Part shown: one piece after another, positions 28,569 to 36,954 of the stretch
Layout: each line of letters opens with the position of its first letter
Position numbering within the stretch: the first letter of the stretch is position 1
Origin: Grimontia celer
GTDB taxonomy: Bacteria; Pseudomonadota; Gammaproteobacteria; Enterobacterales; Vibrionaceae
Assembly: GCF_900055185.1 (NCBI RefSeq)
Contig: NZ_FIZX01000001.1
Location: forward strand, 2,258,920-2,322,919
Length of the DNA: 64,000 bases
Direction: 5' to 3'
Made by a program: the position numbers and the translations under genes
Notes under the pieces: model-generated
Databases searched by the model: none
The model's input: only the letters and a program-made list of their open reading frames with translations
What the model was told of the DNA's origin: nothing

Positions 28569-28964
28569 TTATACCGAAGTAATTTCCACTTTAAGCGATG
28601 CAAATTCATCCAATTGCTCATTGCTTTGGTTTACAGAGGCTGGCGTATTAAGGCCTGCACTGACAACTGGCGACATAATGGTTCGCCAGCCACCATCATC
28701 ACACTGTTCTTGAACCAGAAGGGAAATCTTCACCTCATCAGCCGTTACTTCTAAAAGCTCGGCTTTACCGATGAGTGCACCTGTTGCTTCGCCGTTATCA
28801 AACAGCACGGTTTCTTCACCAGGCACCAATGATACCGAGGTTTGCGCACGGTGTTGCTTTCCGGCACGATCCATTTCGAAATTAACGTCAACCTGCCAGT
28901 CAGCCATGGCCAAGGGGCTTAACATTGCGCTGAACAGGACAAGCCCTTTCTTCCACTCATTCAT
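28569..28964 (-). CDS. Exported protein of unknown function (131 aa)
   Basis: I do not recognise it. The ATG at 28964 overlaps the stop of the upstream yfeZ-like gene (ATGAATGA), so the two are coupled. It begins a signal peptide (KKGLVLFSAMLSPLAMA). The mature part, about 110 residues, is mostly beta by appearance: WQVDVNFEMDRAGKQHRAQTSVSL, then TADEVKISLLVQEQ, a single Cys, and ASLKVEITSV at the end. It is probably periplasmic. Its place between yfeZ-like and yfeX corresponds to yfeY of E. coli, but YfeY is a longer lipoprotein and I see no likeness. Confidence 0.6.
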   Translation of the reverse strand: MNEWKKGLVLFSAMLSPLAMADWQVDVNFEMDRAGKQHRAQTSVSLVPGEETVLFDNGEATGALIGKAELLEVTADEVKISLLVQEQCDDGGWRTIMSPVVSAGLNTPASVNQSNEQLDEFASLKVEITSV

Positions 28965-29442
28965 TTTTTTCTTCTCTTGTAATGGGGGCTTCAAACAAAA
29001 ACTGAATACGGCGGCTTCTTAATAGGTATAACGCCAGCCAAATCGCCATCAGTAACATTAACGCTCCACTCCAGTGGAACTCCCAACGCTGAGTCATCAG
29101 ATGCTTGATTTGCAGTATCAAATCACCACTCAACGCCACTAGGAGAATGTACTTACCGCCCCGCCATATCCGCTGGAAAAAAGCAGGATATCGATGAAGA
29201 CTTCCAGCCATCAGCATCAAAGCGACAGCAGGAAATCCCAGTGCCAGCCCGACATAAAGTGCATCATGACTTGGGTAAATCAGCGAGAGCAAATCTTTGC
29301 CTTGCTCCCGGCTGACGCCTGCAATCACAAACACTATCCAGGAACGCGCCAGAAAAAGACCTGTCAGCCAGAACATTAGGTTAGGCTTCGCGTTGCCATG
29401 TTTGTCGTAATAGTCAGGAGATTGGTACAAAAGCGTATTCAT
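28957..29442 (-). CDS. DUF2919 inner-membrane protein, YfeZ-like
   Basis: A 161-residue membrane protein with about four hydrophobic segments (residues 24-43, 61-80, 95-110, 122-143). It starts MNTLLYQSPDYYDKHGNAKPN, the short N-terminal stretch I associate with the DUF2919 (YfeZ) family. The function of the family is unknown. It is co-transcribed with the overlapping exported protein and perhaps with yfeX further downstream. Confidence 0.7.
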   Translation of the reverse strand: MNTLLYQSPDYYDKHGNAKPNLMFWLTGLFLARSWIVFVIAGVSREQGKDLLSLIYPSHDALYVGLALGFPAVALMLMAGSLHRYPAFFQRIWRGGKYILLVALSGDLILQIKHLMTQRWEFHWSGALMLLMAIWLALYLLRSRRIQFLFEAPITREEKNE

Positions 29443-29621
29443 CTATCTTTGTTCTTCAAGGTTATGTACCGCCACCGGTAACGGTCTGCGTGCAAAAAAA
29501 CAATGTTCATAACCCTCCTTGGCACTTTGTCAGTATTCACGTAGAGCACAAAGCTCAGGCTCATTATTTTGCGGTGTAGCTCAGTATCTTTCAGCCCAAG
29601 CTTTTAGCTCGCTCACATTTA

Positions 29622-29939
29622 TCAAATGGTCACTGCCGTCCCGCTAACACTCACCATCAACATTCCACCATTGGGGCCGACCACTTCATAATCAAGGTCA
29701 ATCCCCACCACAGCGTTTCCTCCTGCGGCACGTGCCCGCTCTCTGAGTTCTTCGAATGCAATTTCACGCGCCTTAGCAAGTTCTTGCTCGTAAGCCGCCG
29801 AGCGACCGCCGACTATGTCGCGAATGCTCGCAAAAATATCTTTAAAAATATTCGCACCCAGGATTGCTTCACCAACGACTACGCCATGGTAGTGTCTAAT
29901 TTCGCGTCCCTGTACTGTTGGAGTAGTGGTTAAGATCAT
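29622..29939 (-). CDS. ybjQ: YbjQ family (UPF0145) protein
   Basis: A 105-residue protein matching the YbjQ/UPF0145 family, with the characteristic [18 protein letters not shown] near the N-terminus and [16 protein letters not shown] in the C-terminal half. Bacterial family members form small oligomeric rings; their function is not settled. It is divergent from the DUF2956 gene and shows no partners. The 179-bp gap 29443-29621 shows nothing clear. Confidence 0.85.
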   Translation of the reverse strand: MILTTTPTVQGREIRHYHGVVVGEAILGANIFKDIFASIRDIVGGRSAAYEQELAKAREIAFEELRERARAAGGNAVVGIDLDYEVVGPNGGMLMVSVSGTAVTI

Positions 29940-30062
29940 TTGTCCTTTCTCCCTTTTATTGTCATTAGAGGTCTGACACGATTCTCAGATTTTGGTTTCG
30001 TGACATCCGTTTATCATCGTTATAATCGCTCACTAAGTGATACCGTTAAAGATGAAAATAAG

Positions 30063-30398
30063 ATGAGCAACGCGACGCCCTCGCCTGAAACCCAGCAAGA
30101 AGCCATGAAAATTGCCAAGGCGACGCAAAAGCCTGGACAGACCAAAGAACAAACCAAACTCATTGCTCAAGGCATAGAGAAAGGCATTGCGCTATACAAG
30201 AAACAACAGAAAGTTAAAGCGCGGGATCGCGATAAAGAGCGAAAAAAGCAGCTTAAACAAAAACAGGTTGATACAACCCAAGTGCAGGATGTGACTGAAA
30301 CTGAACAGTCAGTGTCTACGTCTCGCAACCTTCTGCCTTGGGGACTGCTGATAGCCAGTTGGGTAGGGTTTGCAGCCTATATAATGAGCAACCAATAA
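30063..30398 (+). CDS. DUF2956 protein with C-terminal membrane anchor
   Basis: The frame is open from 29940, but family members begin with a short leader before SPETQQEAMKIAKATQKPGQ, so I choose the ATG at 30063 (111 aa). The first half is strongly conserved in Vibrionaceae as I remember it (KQTKLIAQGIEKGIALYKKQQ type). A very basic coiled stretch follows (KVKARDRDKERKKQLKQK), then one membrane segment at the end (LLPWGLLIASWVGFAAYIM). The topology suggests a tail-anchored protein facing the cytoplasm. No function is known. Confidence 0.75.
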   Translation: MSNATPSPETQQEAMKIAKATQKPGQTKEQTKLIAQGIEKGIALYKKQQKVKARDRDKERKKQLKQKQVDTTQVQDVTETEQSVSTSRNLLPWGLLIASWVGFAAYIMSNQ

Positions 30399-30411
30399 CA
30401 GGGAATACACC

Positions 30412-30849
30412 ATGAAAAAGACGCTCTCACTCGCCACTGCCGGCGTAGCCATGATATTTGCGCTTGGATGCGCACAAGGAGAAGACGCCGTGACAGATAA
30501 ATCTCTTAGTCCATGTGGCGACAAGCCAAACTGTGTATCCACACAAGACACTCGTGAAGACTTTAACGTGGCGCCTTTTGAATTGGCCGAAGGCGTTTCT
30601 ATGGCTCCAATCCTCGAAGTCGCGCTCAACATGCCCGGTGCCCGCCTTGGCGATCAAGAATCCGGTTACGCGCGTGTAGAGAGCGTCAGTAAGATCATGC
30701 GCTTTGTTGATGACCTGGAACTTCGCATTGATGGTGAACAACTGATTGTCCGTTCCGAGTCACGTGTCGGTTATTCTGACTTTGGCGTCAACCGCAAACG
30801 CGTTGAGGCGCTACGTGTGGCGCTTCAGGAAAAGGGACTTATCAAGTAA
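30412..30849 (+). CDS. DUF1499 protein, probable lipoprotein
   Basis: A 145-residue exported protein. The N-terminus MKKTLSLATAGVAMIFALGC resembles a lipoprotein signal, though the -3 to -1 residues ALG are not ideal. The rest fits DUF1499: CGDKPNCVSTQ near the start of the mature protein, APILEVALNMPGARL, then ARVESVSKIMRFVDDLELRID and SRVGYSDFGVNRKRVEALR at the end. The family is found in many proteobacteria and its role is unknown. It starts 13 bp after the DUF2956 gene and abuts the next gene, so a three-gene operon is likely. Confidence 0.8.
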   Translation: MKKTLSLATAGVAMIFALGCAQGEDAVTDKSLSPCGDKPNCVSTQDTREDFNVAPFELAEGVSMAPILEVALNMPGARLGDQESGYARVESVSKIMRFVDDLELRIDGEQLIVRSESRVGYSDFGVNRKRVEALRVALQEKGLIK

Positions 30850-31206
30850 ATGGATATTCCGGCACTTAAAGCACACAGCGAATCGCTGGTCGGTATCCGT
30901 CATGATGTGAAGTGGGGTGGTGTCGACGTTTACAGCGTGCACCAGACCAAGATGGTTTGCATTTTCTATGATGGAGAGAAGATGGCCTGTAAGGTGCCGG
31001 AGGATTTGTTCATTATGATGGCGGAGATCCCGGATTGCCGTCCGGCGCCGCACCTAGCAAGGGCGGGATGGATAGAATTTGGCAAAAATTGTCCCCTGCC
31101 AACGGTGGAAATCGAAAATATCATTTCCCGTTCCTGGCATTTGGTGGTGGACAAATTGCCCAAATATGTTCAGAAATCGCTAAGGCCTGTTGGCGCCGAA
31201 GCCTGA
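30850..31206 (+). CDS. MmcQ/YjbR family protein
   Basis: A 118-residue protein of the MmcQ/YjbR (DUF419) fold, recognised from IRHDVKWGGVDVYSV, MVCIFYDGEKMACKV and the C-terminal ISRSWHLVVDKLPKYVQK. The fold resembles the CyaY-like alpha/beta DNA-binding group; its biochemical role is unknown. It starts on the base after the stop of the DUF1499 gene and ends before a bidirectional terminator. Confidence 0.75.
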   Translation: MDIPALKAHSESLVGIRHDVKWGGVDVYSVHQTKMVCIFYDGEKMACKVPEDLFIMMAEIPDCRPAPHLARAGWIEFGKNCPLPTVEIENIISRSWHLVVDKLPKYVQKSLRPVGAEA

Positions 31207-31208
31207 AA

Positions 31209-31243
31209 ACAAAAAACGCAGACTCGATAGCTGCGTTTTTTGT
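31209..31243. terminator. Bidirectional terminator
   Basis: ACAAAAAACGCAG/CTGCGTTTTTTGT with a 9-nt loop between convergent genes. Confidence 0.85.
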
Positions 31244-31244
31244 T

Positions 31245-31526
31245 TTACACCGTAAGCGTTCCCATGATGTCCTGCTTACGCTCTTCAACCCACTCACGTT
31301 TGAATGGGCCCCAGTCAGTAAGGCGGTAGTACCCGTCGTTGTGGCGACGTCCATCCTGAATGAAAGACAATTCAATACCGAGACCTGCCAGAGACTTGAT
31401 CACATCCTGAATAGTGCGGCGTGGCCAGCCAGTGGCTTCAATCAAACGCGGAACGTTTGGACGTTCCATTTCTTCAACCAAAAAAGCGAGATACAGTCTT
31501 CTTGCAAAAACCGGATTCAGTTCCAT
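31245..31526 (-). CDS. Winged helix-turn-helix protein (93 aa)
   Basis: A small probable DNA-binding protein. VPRLIEATGWPRRTIQDVIKSL is a helix-turn-helix, followed by a wing with RRHNDGYYRLTDWGPF. It resembles a Pfam family of short winged helix proteins (HTH_43) found in Vibrio and relatives. The start ATG has TAGGAGGTCTCA in front. It has no ligand domain. It could be a small regulator, but nothing nearby identifies its target. Confidence 0.7.
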   Translation of the reverse strand: MELNPVFARRLYLAFLVEEMERPNVPRLIEATGWPRRTIQDVIKSLAGLGIELSFIQDGRRHNDGYYRLTDWGPFKREWVEERKQDIMGTLTV

Positions 31527-31629
31527 TGAGACCTCCTAATATGACTGATTTCCATTATTCAATGAATTGCAAAGGAGGTATTGCGCTTGATCAAAATGAA
31601 CGTCTATTCATTAGCATGTCTTTTGGTCG

Positions 31630-31926
31630 TTAACTCTCTCCACACCATGCGCCTTGAATCGCATTGATCAGGTTTTCCACTTTGCTATCTGCAATGCGGT
31701 AAAAAACGGACTGAGACTCTTTGCGCGTCTCGACTAATCCAGCTTGTCGCAACACGGTGAGGTGCTGGGAAAAAGCAGATTGGCTCAAGGCACTATTCTC
31801 AAGAAGGCTCGAGACATTTTTCTCCCCTTCCCGCAACTGACAGAGCACCATCAACCTTTCTGGGTGCGCGAGAATTCTCAGCACTTTAGCTGCATCATTG
31901 GCTTGTTGTTGTAGTTCTTTACCCAT
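31630..31926 (-). CDS. ArsR-family regulator with two conserved cysteines (HlyU/BigR/YgaV type)
   Basis: A 98-residue winged-helix repressor with LRILAHPERLMVLCQL, the recognition helix LSQSAFSQHLTVLRQAGLV and the wing TRKESQSVFYRI. Cys29 (in LMVLC) and Cys95 (in AWCGES) match the pair that forms a disulfide or polysulfide switch in HlyU, BigR, SqrR and YgaV. It has none of the metal-site cysteine boxes of ArsR proper. I choose the ATG at 31926; a TTG three codons upstream is possible. A perfect 10-bp inverted repeat (31943-31966) lies just upstream and is its likely operator. No sulfur-oxidising gene is next to it, so other targets would be elsewhere. Confidence 0.85.
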   Translation of the reverse strand: MGKELQQQANDAAKVLRILAHPERLMVLCQLREGEKNVSSLLENSALSQSAFSQHLTVLRQAGLVETRKESQSVFYRIADSKVENLINAIQGAWCGES

Positions 31927-31942
31927 TGCTGGCAAACACCCA

Positions 31943-31966
31943 TTAAATTAGATTTATCTAATTTAA
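31943..31966. promoter_or_regulatory. Palindromic operator candidate of the ArsR gene
   Basis: TTAAATTAGA-ttta-TCTAATTTAA, arms of 10 bp with no mismatch, 16 bp upstream of the ArsR start codon. AT-rich palindromes are typical of HlyU/BigR-type sites; autoregulation is inferred. Confidence 0.65.
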
Positions 31967-32131
31967 TTTACATCAGAAACCGCTAATGTAGAAGTTTTGA
32001 ATGAAATTGATTTATGAAGCTATTCGAATAGAAGTTTATTCAATGAAGGGGGAAGTCGCCTCACGCCTTGCTTTCAACACTTCGCAATGTCAATCTAGCA
32101 CCCTCGACGTAGCACTATGAGGAAACAGTGA

Positions 32132-32482
32132 ATGACCACAATGGTTTACGGGATTAAGAATTGCGACACCATCAAGAAAGCGCTGAAGTGGCTTGATGCG
32201 GAAGGCAAACCGTACACGTTTCATGATTACCGTAAAGACGGTATCGATCAGGAAATGTTAAAGCAATTTGTGGAAAAGCTGGGCTGGGAAGCACTGGTCA
32301 ACAAACGTGGTACCACCTTCCGAGGACTTTCCGAAGAACAAAAGAACAATCTGGATGAATCCAATGCCGTCTCTTTGATGCTGGTTCATCCTGCCATGAT
32401 TAAGCGCCCTCTTTTGGTTCACAACGACACGTATCACCTCGGCTTCAAAGCTGGAGAATACGAGACAATTTTTAGCAAATAA
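32132..32482 (+). CDS. yffB: ArsC/Spx-family protein YffB
   Basis: A 116-residue thioredoxin-fold protein of the ArsC/Spx family, recognised by [16 protein letters not shown] with a single Cys11, the FHDYRKDGI motif, and the KRPLLV region near residue 90. It lacks the further residues that would mark a true arsenate reductase. E. coli yffB also lies directly upstream of dapE, which supports the assignment. The ATG follows GAGGAAACAGTGA. It begins an operon with dapE, 31 bp downstream. Confidence 0.88.
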   Translation: MTTMVYGIKNCDTIKKALKWLDAEGKPYTFHDYRKDGIDQEMLKQFVEKLGWEALVNKRGTTFRGLSEEQKNNLDESNAVSLMLVHPAMIKRPLLVHNDTYHLGFKAGEYETIFSK

Positions 32483-32513
32483 CACCGATTTAAGAACAAG
32501 GACACACAACCCC

Positions 32514-33650
32514 ATGACAGACAGTGCGGTATTGTCTCTGGCCAAGGAATTAATAGGCCGTCCATCCGTGACTCCAGAAGATGAAGGATGTCAGGAACTG
32601 ATGATCGAGCGCCTCGAAGCGCTGGGATTCAAAATCGAACGCATGGTGTTTGAAGACACCACCAACCTTTGGGCTCGTCGCGGTACTGAAGGCCCGCTGT
32701 TTGCCTTTGCTGGTCATACTGATGTGGTACCAGCAGGCCCTTTAGAACAGTGGAAAACGCCTCCCTTTGAACCGACGATCGTAGACGGCTACCTGCATGG
32801 CCGTGGTGCGGCTGACATGAAAGGCTCACTGGCCGCTATGGTGGTCGCAACTGAGCGCTTTATCGCAGAAAACCCGGATCACCGTGGTTCATTGGGATTC
32901 CTTATCACCTCTGATGAAGAAGGCCCGTTTATCAACGGAACGACCCGTGTGGTCGACACCCTGATGGCACGTGATGAAATCATCGACATGTGCATTGTTG
33001 GCGAGCCAAGCAGCACGAACGCGGTGGGTGATGTGGTGAAAAACGGCCGTCGCGGCTCACTGACAGGTGATGTCACCTTCAAAGGTATCCAAGGCCACGT
33101 TGCCTATCCGCACCTTGCTAAAAACCCAGTGCATCTGGCTCTGCCAGCACTGGCAGAGCTGACCGGCGTTCAATGGGATGAAGGTAACGCCTACTTCCCG
33201 CCAACCAGCCTGCAAATTCCAAACGTCGCCGCTGGAACAGGCGCAAGTAATGTTGTTCCGGGTGAGTTCCATGTCCAGTTCAATTTACGTTACAGCACCG
33301 AACTGACTGCGCAGGACATCGAAACCCGCACGCATGCAATCTTCGACGCGCACGGTCTGGACTACGATATCAAATGGACCTACAACGGTTTGCCGTTCCT
33401 GACAGATGCTGGTTCTTTGCTTGATGCTGTCGTTGAAGCCGTGGACGAAGTGAACAGCGAGAAGCCTCAGCTTCTCACCACTGGCGGCACCTCTGATGGT
33501 CGCTTTATCGCGCAAATGGGCGGTCAGGTGATTGAGTTAGGTCCGGTCAACGCCACCATCCACAAAGTGAATGAGTGTGTGAAGATTGATGATCTTGAGA
33601 AACTGACTGACATGTACCAGAAAGTATTGGAGAAAGTGCTGGCCAAATGA
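32514..33650 (+). CDS. dapE: Succinyl-diaminopimelate desuccinylase
   Basis: A 378-residue metallopeptidase-like enzyme of the lysine/diaminopimelate pathway. The metal ligands are visible: His68 in [12 protein letters not shown], Asp101 in GRGAADMKG, the DEEG at about 134-137, and a C-terminal His in NATIHKVNE. The dimerisation domain fills residues about 180-290 ([23 protein letters not shown]). Length matches E. coli DapE (375). It overlaps the next gene by 4 bp. Confidence 0.96.
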   Translation: MTDSAVLSLAKELIGRPSVTPEDEGCQELMIERLEALGFKIERMVFEDTTNLWARRGTEGPLFAFAGHTDVVPAGPLEQWKTPPFEPTIVDGYLHGRGAADMKGSLAAMVVATERFIAENPDHRGSLGFLITSDEEGPFINGTTRVVDTLMARDEIIDMCIVGEPSSTNAVGDVVKNGRRGSLTGDVTFKGIQGHVAYPHLAKNPVHLALPALAELTGVQWDEGNAYFPPTSLQIPNVAAGTGASNVVPGEFHVQFNLRYSTELTAQDIETRTHAIFDAHGLDYDIKWTYNGLPFLTDAGSLLDAVVEAVDEVNSEKPQLLTTGGTSDGRFIAQMGGQVIELGPVNATIHKVNECVKIDDLEKLTDMYQKVLEKVLAK

Positions 33651-34321
33651 GTTGGACCCTTTCATCACTGACAGGACAATCACAAGACCATCTGTGTACA
33701 CTCGCAGATGGTCTGATGCTGCATAATGAGGTTCAGTCGGATTTTTTGGCTATGCAGAGTGCCGCAGAAAAAGCCGGATTTGAACTCACTATTGCCAGCA
33801 GCTTTCGTGACTTCACCCGTCAGCAGATGATATGGGACAACAAGTTCAATGGCCTTCGCCCCATACTTGATGGTGACGGAAATCCTTTGGATGTCAGCCA
33901 GTTCAGTGAAGACGATAAAGTACGCGCTATATTGCGCTGGTCAGCCTTGCCGGGGGCAAGCCGTCATCACTGGGGCACCGATATCGACATCTATGCAAAA
34001 AACCTCTTGCCTGAAAGTATCTCCACCCAGCTTGAGCCTTGGGAATACCTTACCGGACACCAAAAGCCTTTCTTTGATTGGCTTTTGATCAACATGAAAA
34101 CACACGGCTTTTACCTACCTTATCGCGAAGATAGAGGCGGTGTGGCATTTGAGCCCTGGCACATCAGCCATATCCCAACCACGCAAGGGGCGCTGGATAT
34201 CCTCACGCCTGACGCACTCCGCACCGCGATCGCATCTTCTGACATCGCTGGACGGGAAACTGTGCTAAACCAGCTGGATTGGATATATTTTCAGTACGTC
34301 TCGAACGTTTGTGAGGTCTGA
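33647..34321 (+). CDS. M15-family D-alanyl-D-alanine carboxypeptidase-like protein
   Basis: A 224-residue protein with the zinc motifs of the VanY/LdcB (M15B) family: [29 protein letters not shown] with the His and Asp ligands, and the catalytic Glu and His ligand in FEPWHISH. Such enzymes trim peptidoglycan stem peptides. No signal peptide or membrane segment is visible, unlike most cell-wall carboxypeptidases, so the protein may act in the cytoplasm. The start overlaps the end of dapE (ATGA), which makes a tight link to diaminopimelate synthesis. The operon continues with a DUF2897 gene 2 bp later. Confidence 0.85.
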   Translation: MSWTLSSLTGQSQDHLCTLADGLMLHNEVQSDFLAMQSAAEKAGFELTIASSFRDFTRQQMIWDNKFNGLRPILDGDGNPLDVSQFSEDDKVRAILRWSALPGASRHHWGTDIDIYAKNLLPESISTQLEPWEYLTGHQKPFFDWLLINMKTHGFYLPYREDRGGVAFEPWHISHIPTTQGALDILTPDALRTAIASSDIAGRETVLNQLDWIYFQYVSNVCEV

Positions 34322-34323
34322 AC

Positions 34324-34533
34324 ATGGATATACTCACCAATCCCTACGTGATCATTTTTATTGTGGTCGCCGTTGTGGTCAGCAACATCATGGCACTGAA
34401 ATACACGGCCAATGCCAAATTCGGTATGAAGCAAAAGCCTAAGCCAAAAGATGAAGACCAAAGCAACGAGCAAAAGAAAGAGCGAAAGCCTTACGATGAT
34501 GAGGATGACGACGACAAATCGTCTTTCTGGTGA
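34324..34533 (+). CDS. DUF2897 small membrane protein (69 aa)
   Basis: A short protein with one membrane helix (about residues 8-25, VIIFIVVAVVVSNIMAL), a basic stretch KQKPKPKD, and a very acidic tail DDEDDDDKSSFW. It fits the DUF2897 family found after dapE-like operons in Vibrionaceae. The function is unknown. It is the last gene before a terminator. Confidence 0.75.
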   Translation: MDILTNPYVIIFIVVAVVVSNIMALKYTANAKFGMKQKPKPKDEDQSNEQKKERKPYDDEDDDDKSSFW

Positions 34534-34541
34534 TCGAAAGC

Positions 34542-34565
34542 GGCGACCAAAGGGTCGCCTTTTTT
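34542..34565 (+). terminator. Terminator of the yffB-dapE operon
   Basis: GGCGACC-aaag-GGTCGCC followed by TTTTTT. Confidence 0.88.
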
Positions 34566-34581
34566 CAGTCTGAAACTTTTT

Positions 34582-34597
34582 GCGCAAACGTTTGCGT
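34582..34597. promoter_or_regulatory. PurR box upstream of purC
   Basis: The core GCAAACGTTTGC (34584-34595) is a perfect match to the PurR operator palindrome. It lies about 145 bp before purC. An extended -10 (TGGTATCAT, 34624-34632) lies downstream, so the box would sit just upstream of the -35 region. Confidence 0.85.
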
Positions 34598-34741
34598 TTT
34601 CAGTAACAGCACATGTTCAGTTCTGGTATCATGCAAGGCGTTTGGAGGGTGAGAGTCAGGAAGTCGCCGCTCTCACCGCATAGAATATTGTCTTGCCAGT
34701 GACGAAGCCTCGTCCGGCCACTTTTAGATAGGAATGTCTCA

Positions 34742-35845
34742 ATGAGCCTTGCGAATCAAGTTCTCGCCGTTAACGACGATCTTCCCATTCGTACCCACCA
34801 ACCTGTTCACAGCGGTAAAGTCCGCTCTGTCTACTGGCTGACAGAAGAAGACAGCAAACGTCTTATTCAGGAAAAAGGCTATGACGTTGCCCCTGATGCG
34901 CCACTGGCCATCATGGTGATCAGTGACCGTATCTCCGCGTTCGATTGTATCTGGCATGCTGAAGGCGGCCTGAAAGGCGTCCCTGGTAAAGGCGCTGCAC
35001 TGAATGCCATTTCCAACCACTGGTTCCGCCTGTTCAAGGAAAATGGCCTGGCAGACAGTCATATTCTTGATATTCCCCACCCGTTTGTTTGGATTGTTCA
35101 AAAAGCCAAACCCGTCATGATTGAAGCTATTTGCCGTAAATACATCACGGGTTCAATGTGGCGTGCCTACGCAAAAGGCGAGCGCGAATTCTGTGGCATT
35201 GAATTGCCTGAAGGACTGGAAAAAGATAAAGCGCTGCCAGAGCTTCTGATCACACCATCGACCAAAGGTATTCTAAAAGGCATTCCAGGTGTGCCTGAAG
35301 CGGATGACGTGAACATCACCCGCAAGAACATCGAAGATAACTTCGCTGCGTTTAATTTCTCATCTGCTGATGACATTGCGCGATACGAAACCTTGCTCAA
35401 AGAAGGTTTTGGCGTGATCAGCAACGCACTCGAAATGATTGACCAAACCTTCGTCGATACTAAGTTTGAGTTTGGTTATGTTACTGATGCAGCTGGTAAA
35501 GAAAAGCTCATCTACATGGATGAAGTGGGTACACCGGACTCTTCCCGTATTTGGGACACCAAGGAATACGTGGCTGGCAATATTGTTGAAAATTCCAAAG
35601 AAGGCTTCCGCCAGTTCCTGCTGAACTATTTCCCTGATCCAGACATTCTGCTCAACAAAGAACGTATGCCAGAGCGTGAAGCTTTAGCACGCGACAACGA
35701 CTTGCCTGTAGATGCACTGATGGACATATCGCGCACCTACATTGGCATCGCAGAGAAAATCACTGGCGCACCGATTCATCTGAGTGACAACCCGAAACAG
35801 GAAATCATCGACATCCTGAAAGAAGAATACGGTTTGATCGACTGA
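34742..35845 (+). CDS. purC: Phosphoribosylaminoimidazole-succinocarboxamide synthase (SAICAR synthetase)
   Basis: A 367-residue enzyme of purine synthesis that joins aspartate to CAIR using ATP. Signatures: [10 protein letters not shown] (phosphate loop), [12 protein letters not shown], the [16 protein letters not shown] block, and [14 protein letters not shown]. It is longer than the 237-residue E. coli enzyme and belongs to the long form I recall for Vibrio. A perfect PurR box lies upstream, so it is probably repressed when purines are plentiful. Monocistronic. Confidence 0.95.
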   Translation: MSLANQVLAVNDDLPIRTHQPVHSGKVRSVYWLTEEDSKRLIQEKGYDVAPDAPLAIMVISDRISAFDCIWHAEGGLKGVPGKGAALNAISNHWFRLFKENGLADSHILDIPHPFVWIVQKAKPVMIEAICRKYITGSMWRAYAKGEREFCGIELPEGLEKDKALPELLITPSTKGILKGIPGVPEADDVNITRKNIEDNFAAFNFSSADDIARYETLLKEGFGVISNALEMIDQTFVDTKFEFGYVTDAAGKEKLIYMDEVGTPDSSRIWDTKEYVAGNIVENSKEGFRQFLLNYFPDPDILLNKERMPEREALARDNDLPVDALMDISRTYIGIAEKITGAPIHLSDNPKQEIIDILKEEYGLID

Positions 35846-35868
35846 TTCTTGAAAAATGAGAGACAAAA

Positions 35869-35894
35869 AAAGAGGACGCCTTGGCGTCCTCTTT
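35869..35894. terminator. Bidirectional terminator between purC and bamC
   Basis: AAAGAGGACGCC/GGCGTCCTCTTT in a hairpin with a very small loop, between convergent genes. Confidence 0.85.
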
Positions 35895-35910
35895 CTCGTT
35901 CTGTACAGAC

Positions 35911-36936
35911 TTATTGGTTGTTTAAACGCTCTACGGCGGCAGTGAATGCAGGCGCGATACCGGCCAACACATCTTCACTTACAGGCTTGCCTGAACTATC
36001 CGTCACGTTAATTGACGTACGGTTACCCAAGTCACCCAACAGAATGTTGTAGTTTTTCTGGCTAAGCTGAAGTGGCAACACACCAATTTCTTCCCAGAAC
36101 TCATCATCCGGGGACTTGAATTCGACAGTCAAAGTACCTTGCGAGCGGTTACGATCTTCGATGGTGAACCCAAGCTCACTCAAGATATTCGGGAAGCGTT
36201 CCCAGAACACTTCATACGGTGCACGAGCGATAATGACTGGCGATCCACCCCGGTCTTTACCTAGGCTAATTGGAATGTTCTTCACCAACTCCAGCGCGCG
36301 CAAACGTGCTTCTTCACGCAGGTCGGCATCATAACGGGCAGTAATCATATTAGTCATTTGCGCGTTATAGCGGTCACGTGATGCCTGGGTCAGGTTATCT
36401 GCAGAGCCGTTACGCTTCCATTCCACCATTTCGATGTGGAAACCATAACGATTACGTTCCTCTACGGGTTTCACCACATAGCGACTTTCAATGACTTCTT
36501 CATCTTCGTCAATCGTCCAGACCAGCCAATCCGTTTCAATGCCGTCTGGCGATGAAGTGCGAACCGGGATCTGAGATTTTGCCGTCATGTCCTCAATGGT
36601 TTCCCATAGGCGCTGTGCTTGTTCTTCACGTGGCATCCAGACAGTGACACCCTGTCTGTTCTGCTCATAGCGTGCACCCGGGATCAACTCAAGTATTTGC
36701 TGAGGTGGACGTATATCGATATCACGACCTACCGGGCCTTGGAAATCATTAGCTGGAATGCGGTAAGCACCGGAAAACTCAGGCTGCTGGTCAGGAAGGT
36801 TTTTCCAATCTGACAGCGGTGGTGTTTCAAGGTATTTAAAATCATCCGACGCCTGACGGCGCGAATCAGCGCTCGAGCAGGCCGCCAGCATAGCGACCAT
36901 CACAGCACTCAAGCCGAACTTAAAAACAGGTTTCAT
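35911..36936 (-). CDS. bamC: Outer-membrane assembly lipoprotein BamC
   Basis: A 341-residue lipoprotein of the BAM complex that inserts beta-barrel proteins into the outer membrane. The lipobox MLAAC places the acylated Cys at residue 20. A Ser/Asp-rich disordered stretch follows (SSADSRRQASDDFKYLETPPL), which in E. coli binds BamD, then two helix-grip domains (about 100-210 and 225-340). It follows dapA in the same direction with an 18-bp gap, the same dapA-bamC order as in E. coli. Confidence 0.93.
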   Translation of the reverse strand: MKPVFKFGLSAVMVAMLAACSSADSRRQASDDFKYLETPPLSDWKNLPDQQPEFSGAYRIPANDFQGPVGRDIDIRPPQQILELIPGARYEQNRQGVTVWMPREEQAQRLWETIEDMTAKSQIPVRTSSPDGIETDWLVWTIDEDEEVIESRYVVKPVEERNRYGFHIEMVEWKRNGSADNLTQASRDRYNAQMTNMITARYDADLREEARLRALELVKNIPISLGKDRGGSPVIIARAPYEVFWERFPNILSELGFTIEDRNRSQGTLTVEFKSPDDEFWEEIGVLPLQLSQKNYNILLGDLGNRTSINVTDSSGKPVSEDVLAGIAPAFTAAVERLNNQ

Positions 36937-36954
36937 TAAAACTCCAAAGAAGCG

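Noticed and set aside
31587..31667. 26-codon frame (TTG start) with a good GGAGG upstream, between the winged-helix and ArsR genes
   Set aside because: The ribosome-like GGAGG and the spacing fit, but the frame overlaps the 3' end of the ArsR gene and the peptide has no sign of conservation that I can judge; a chance match is more likely.
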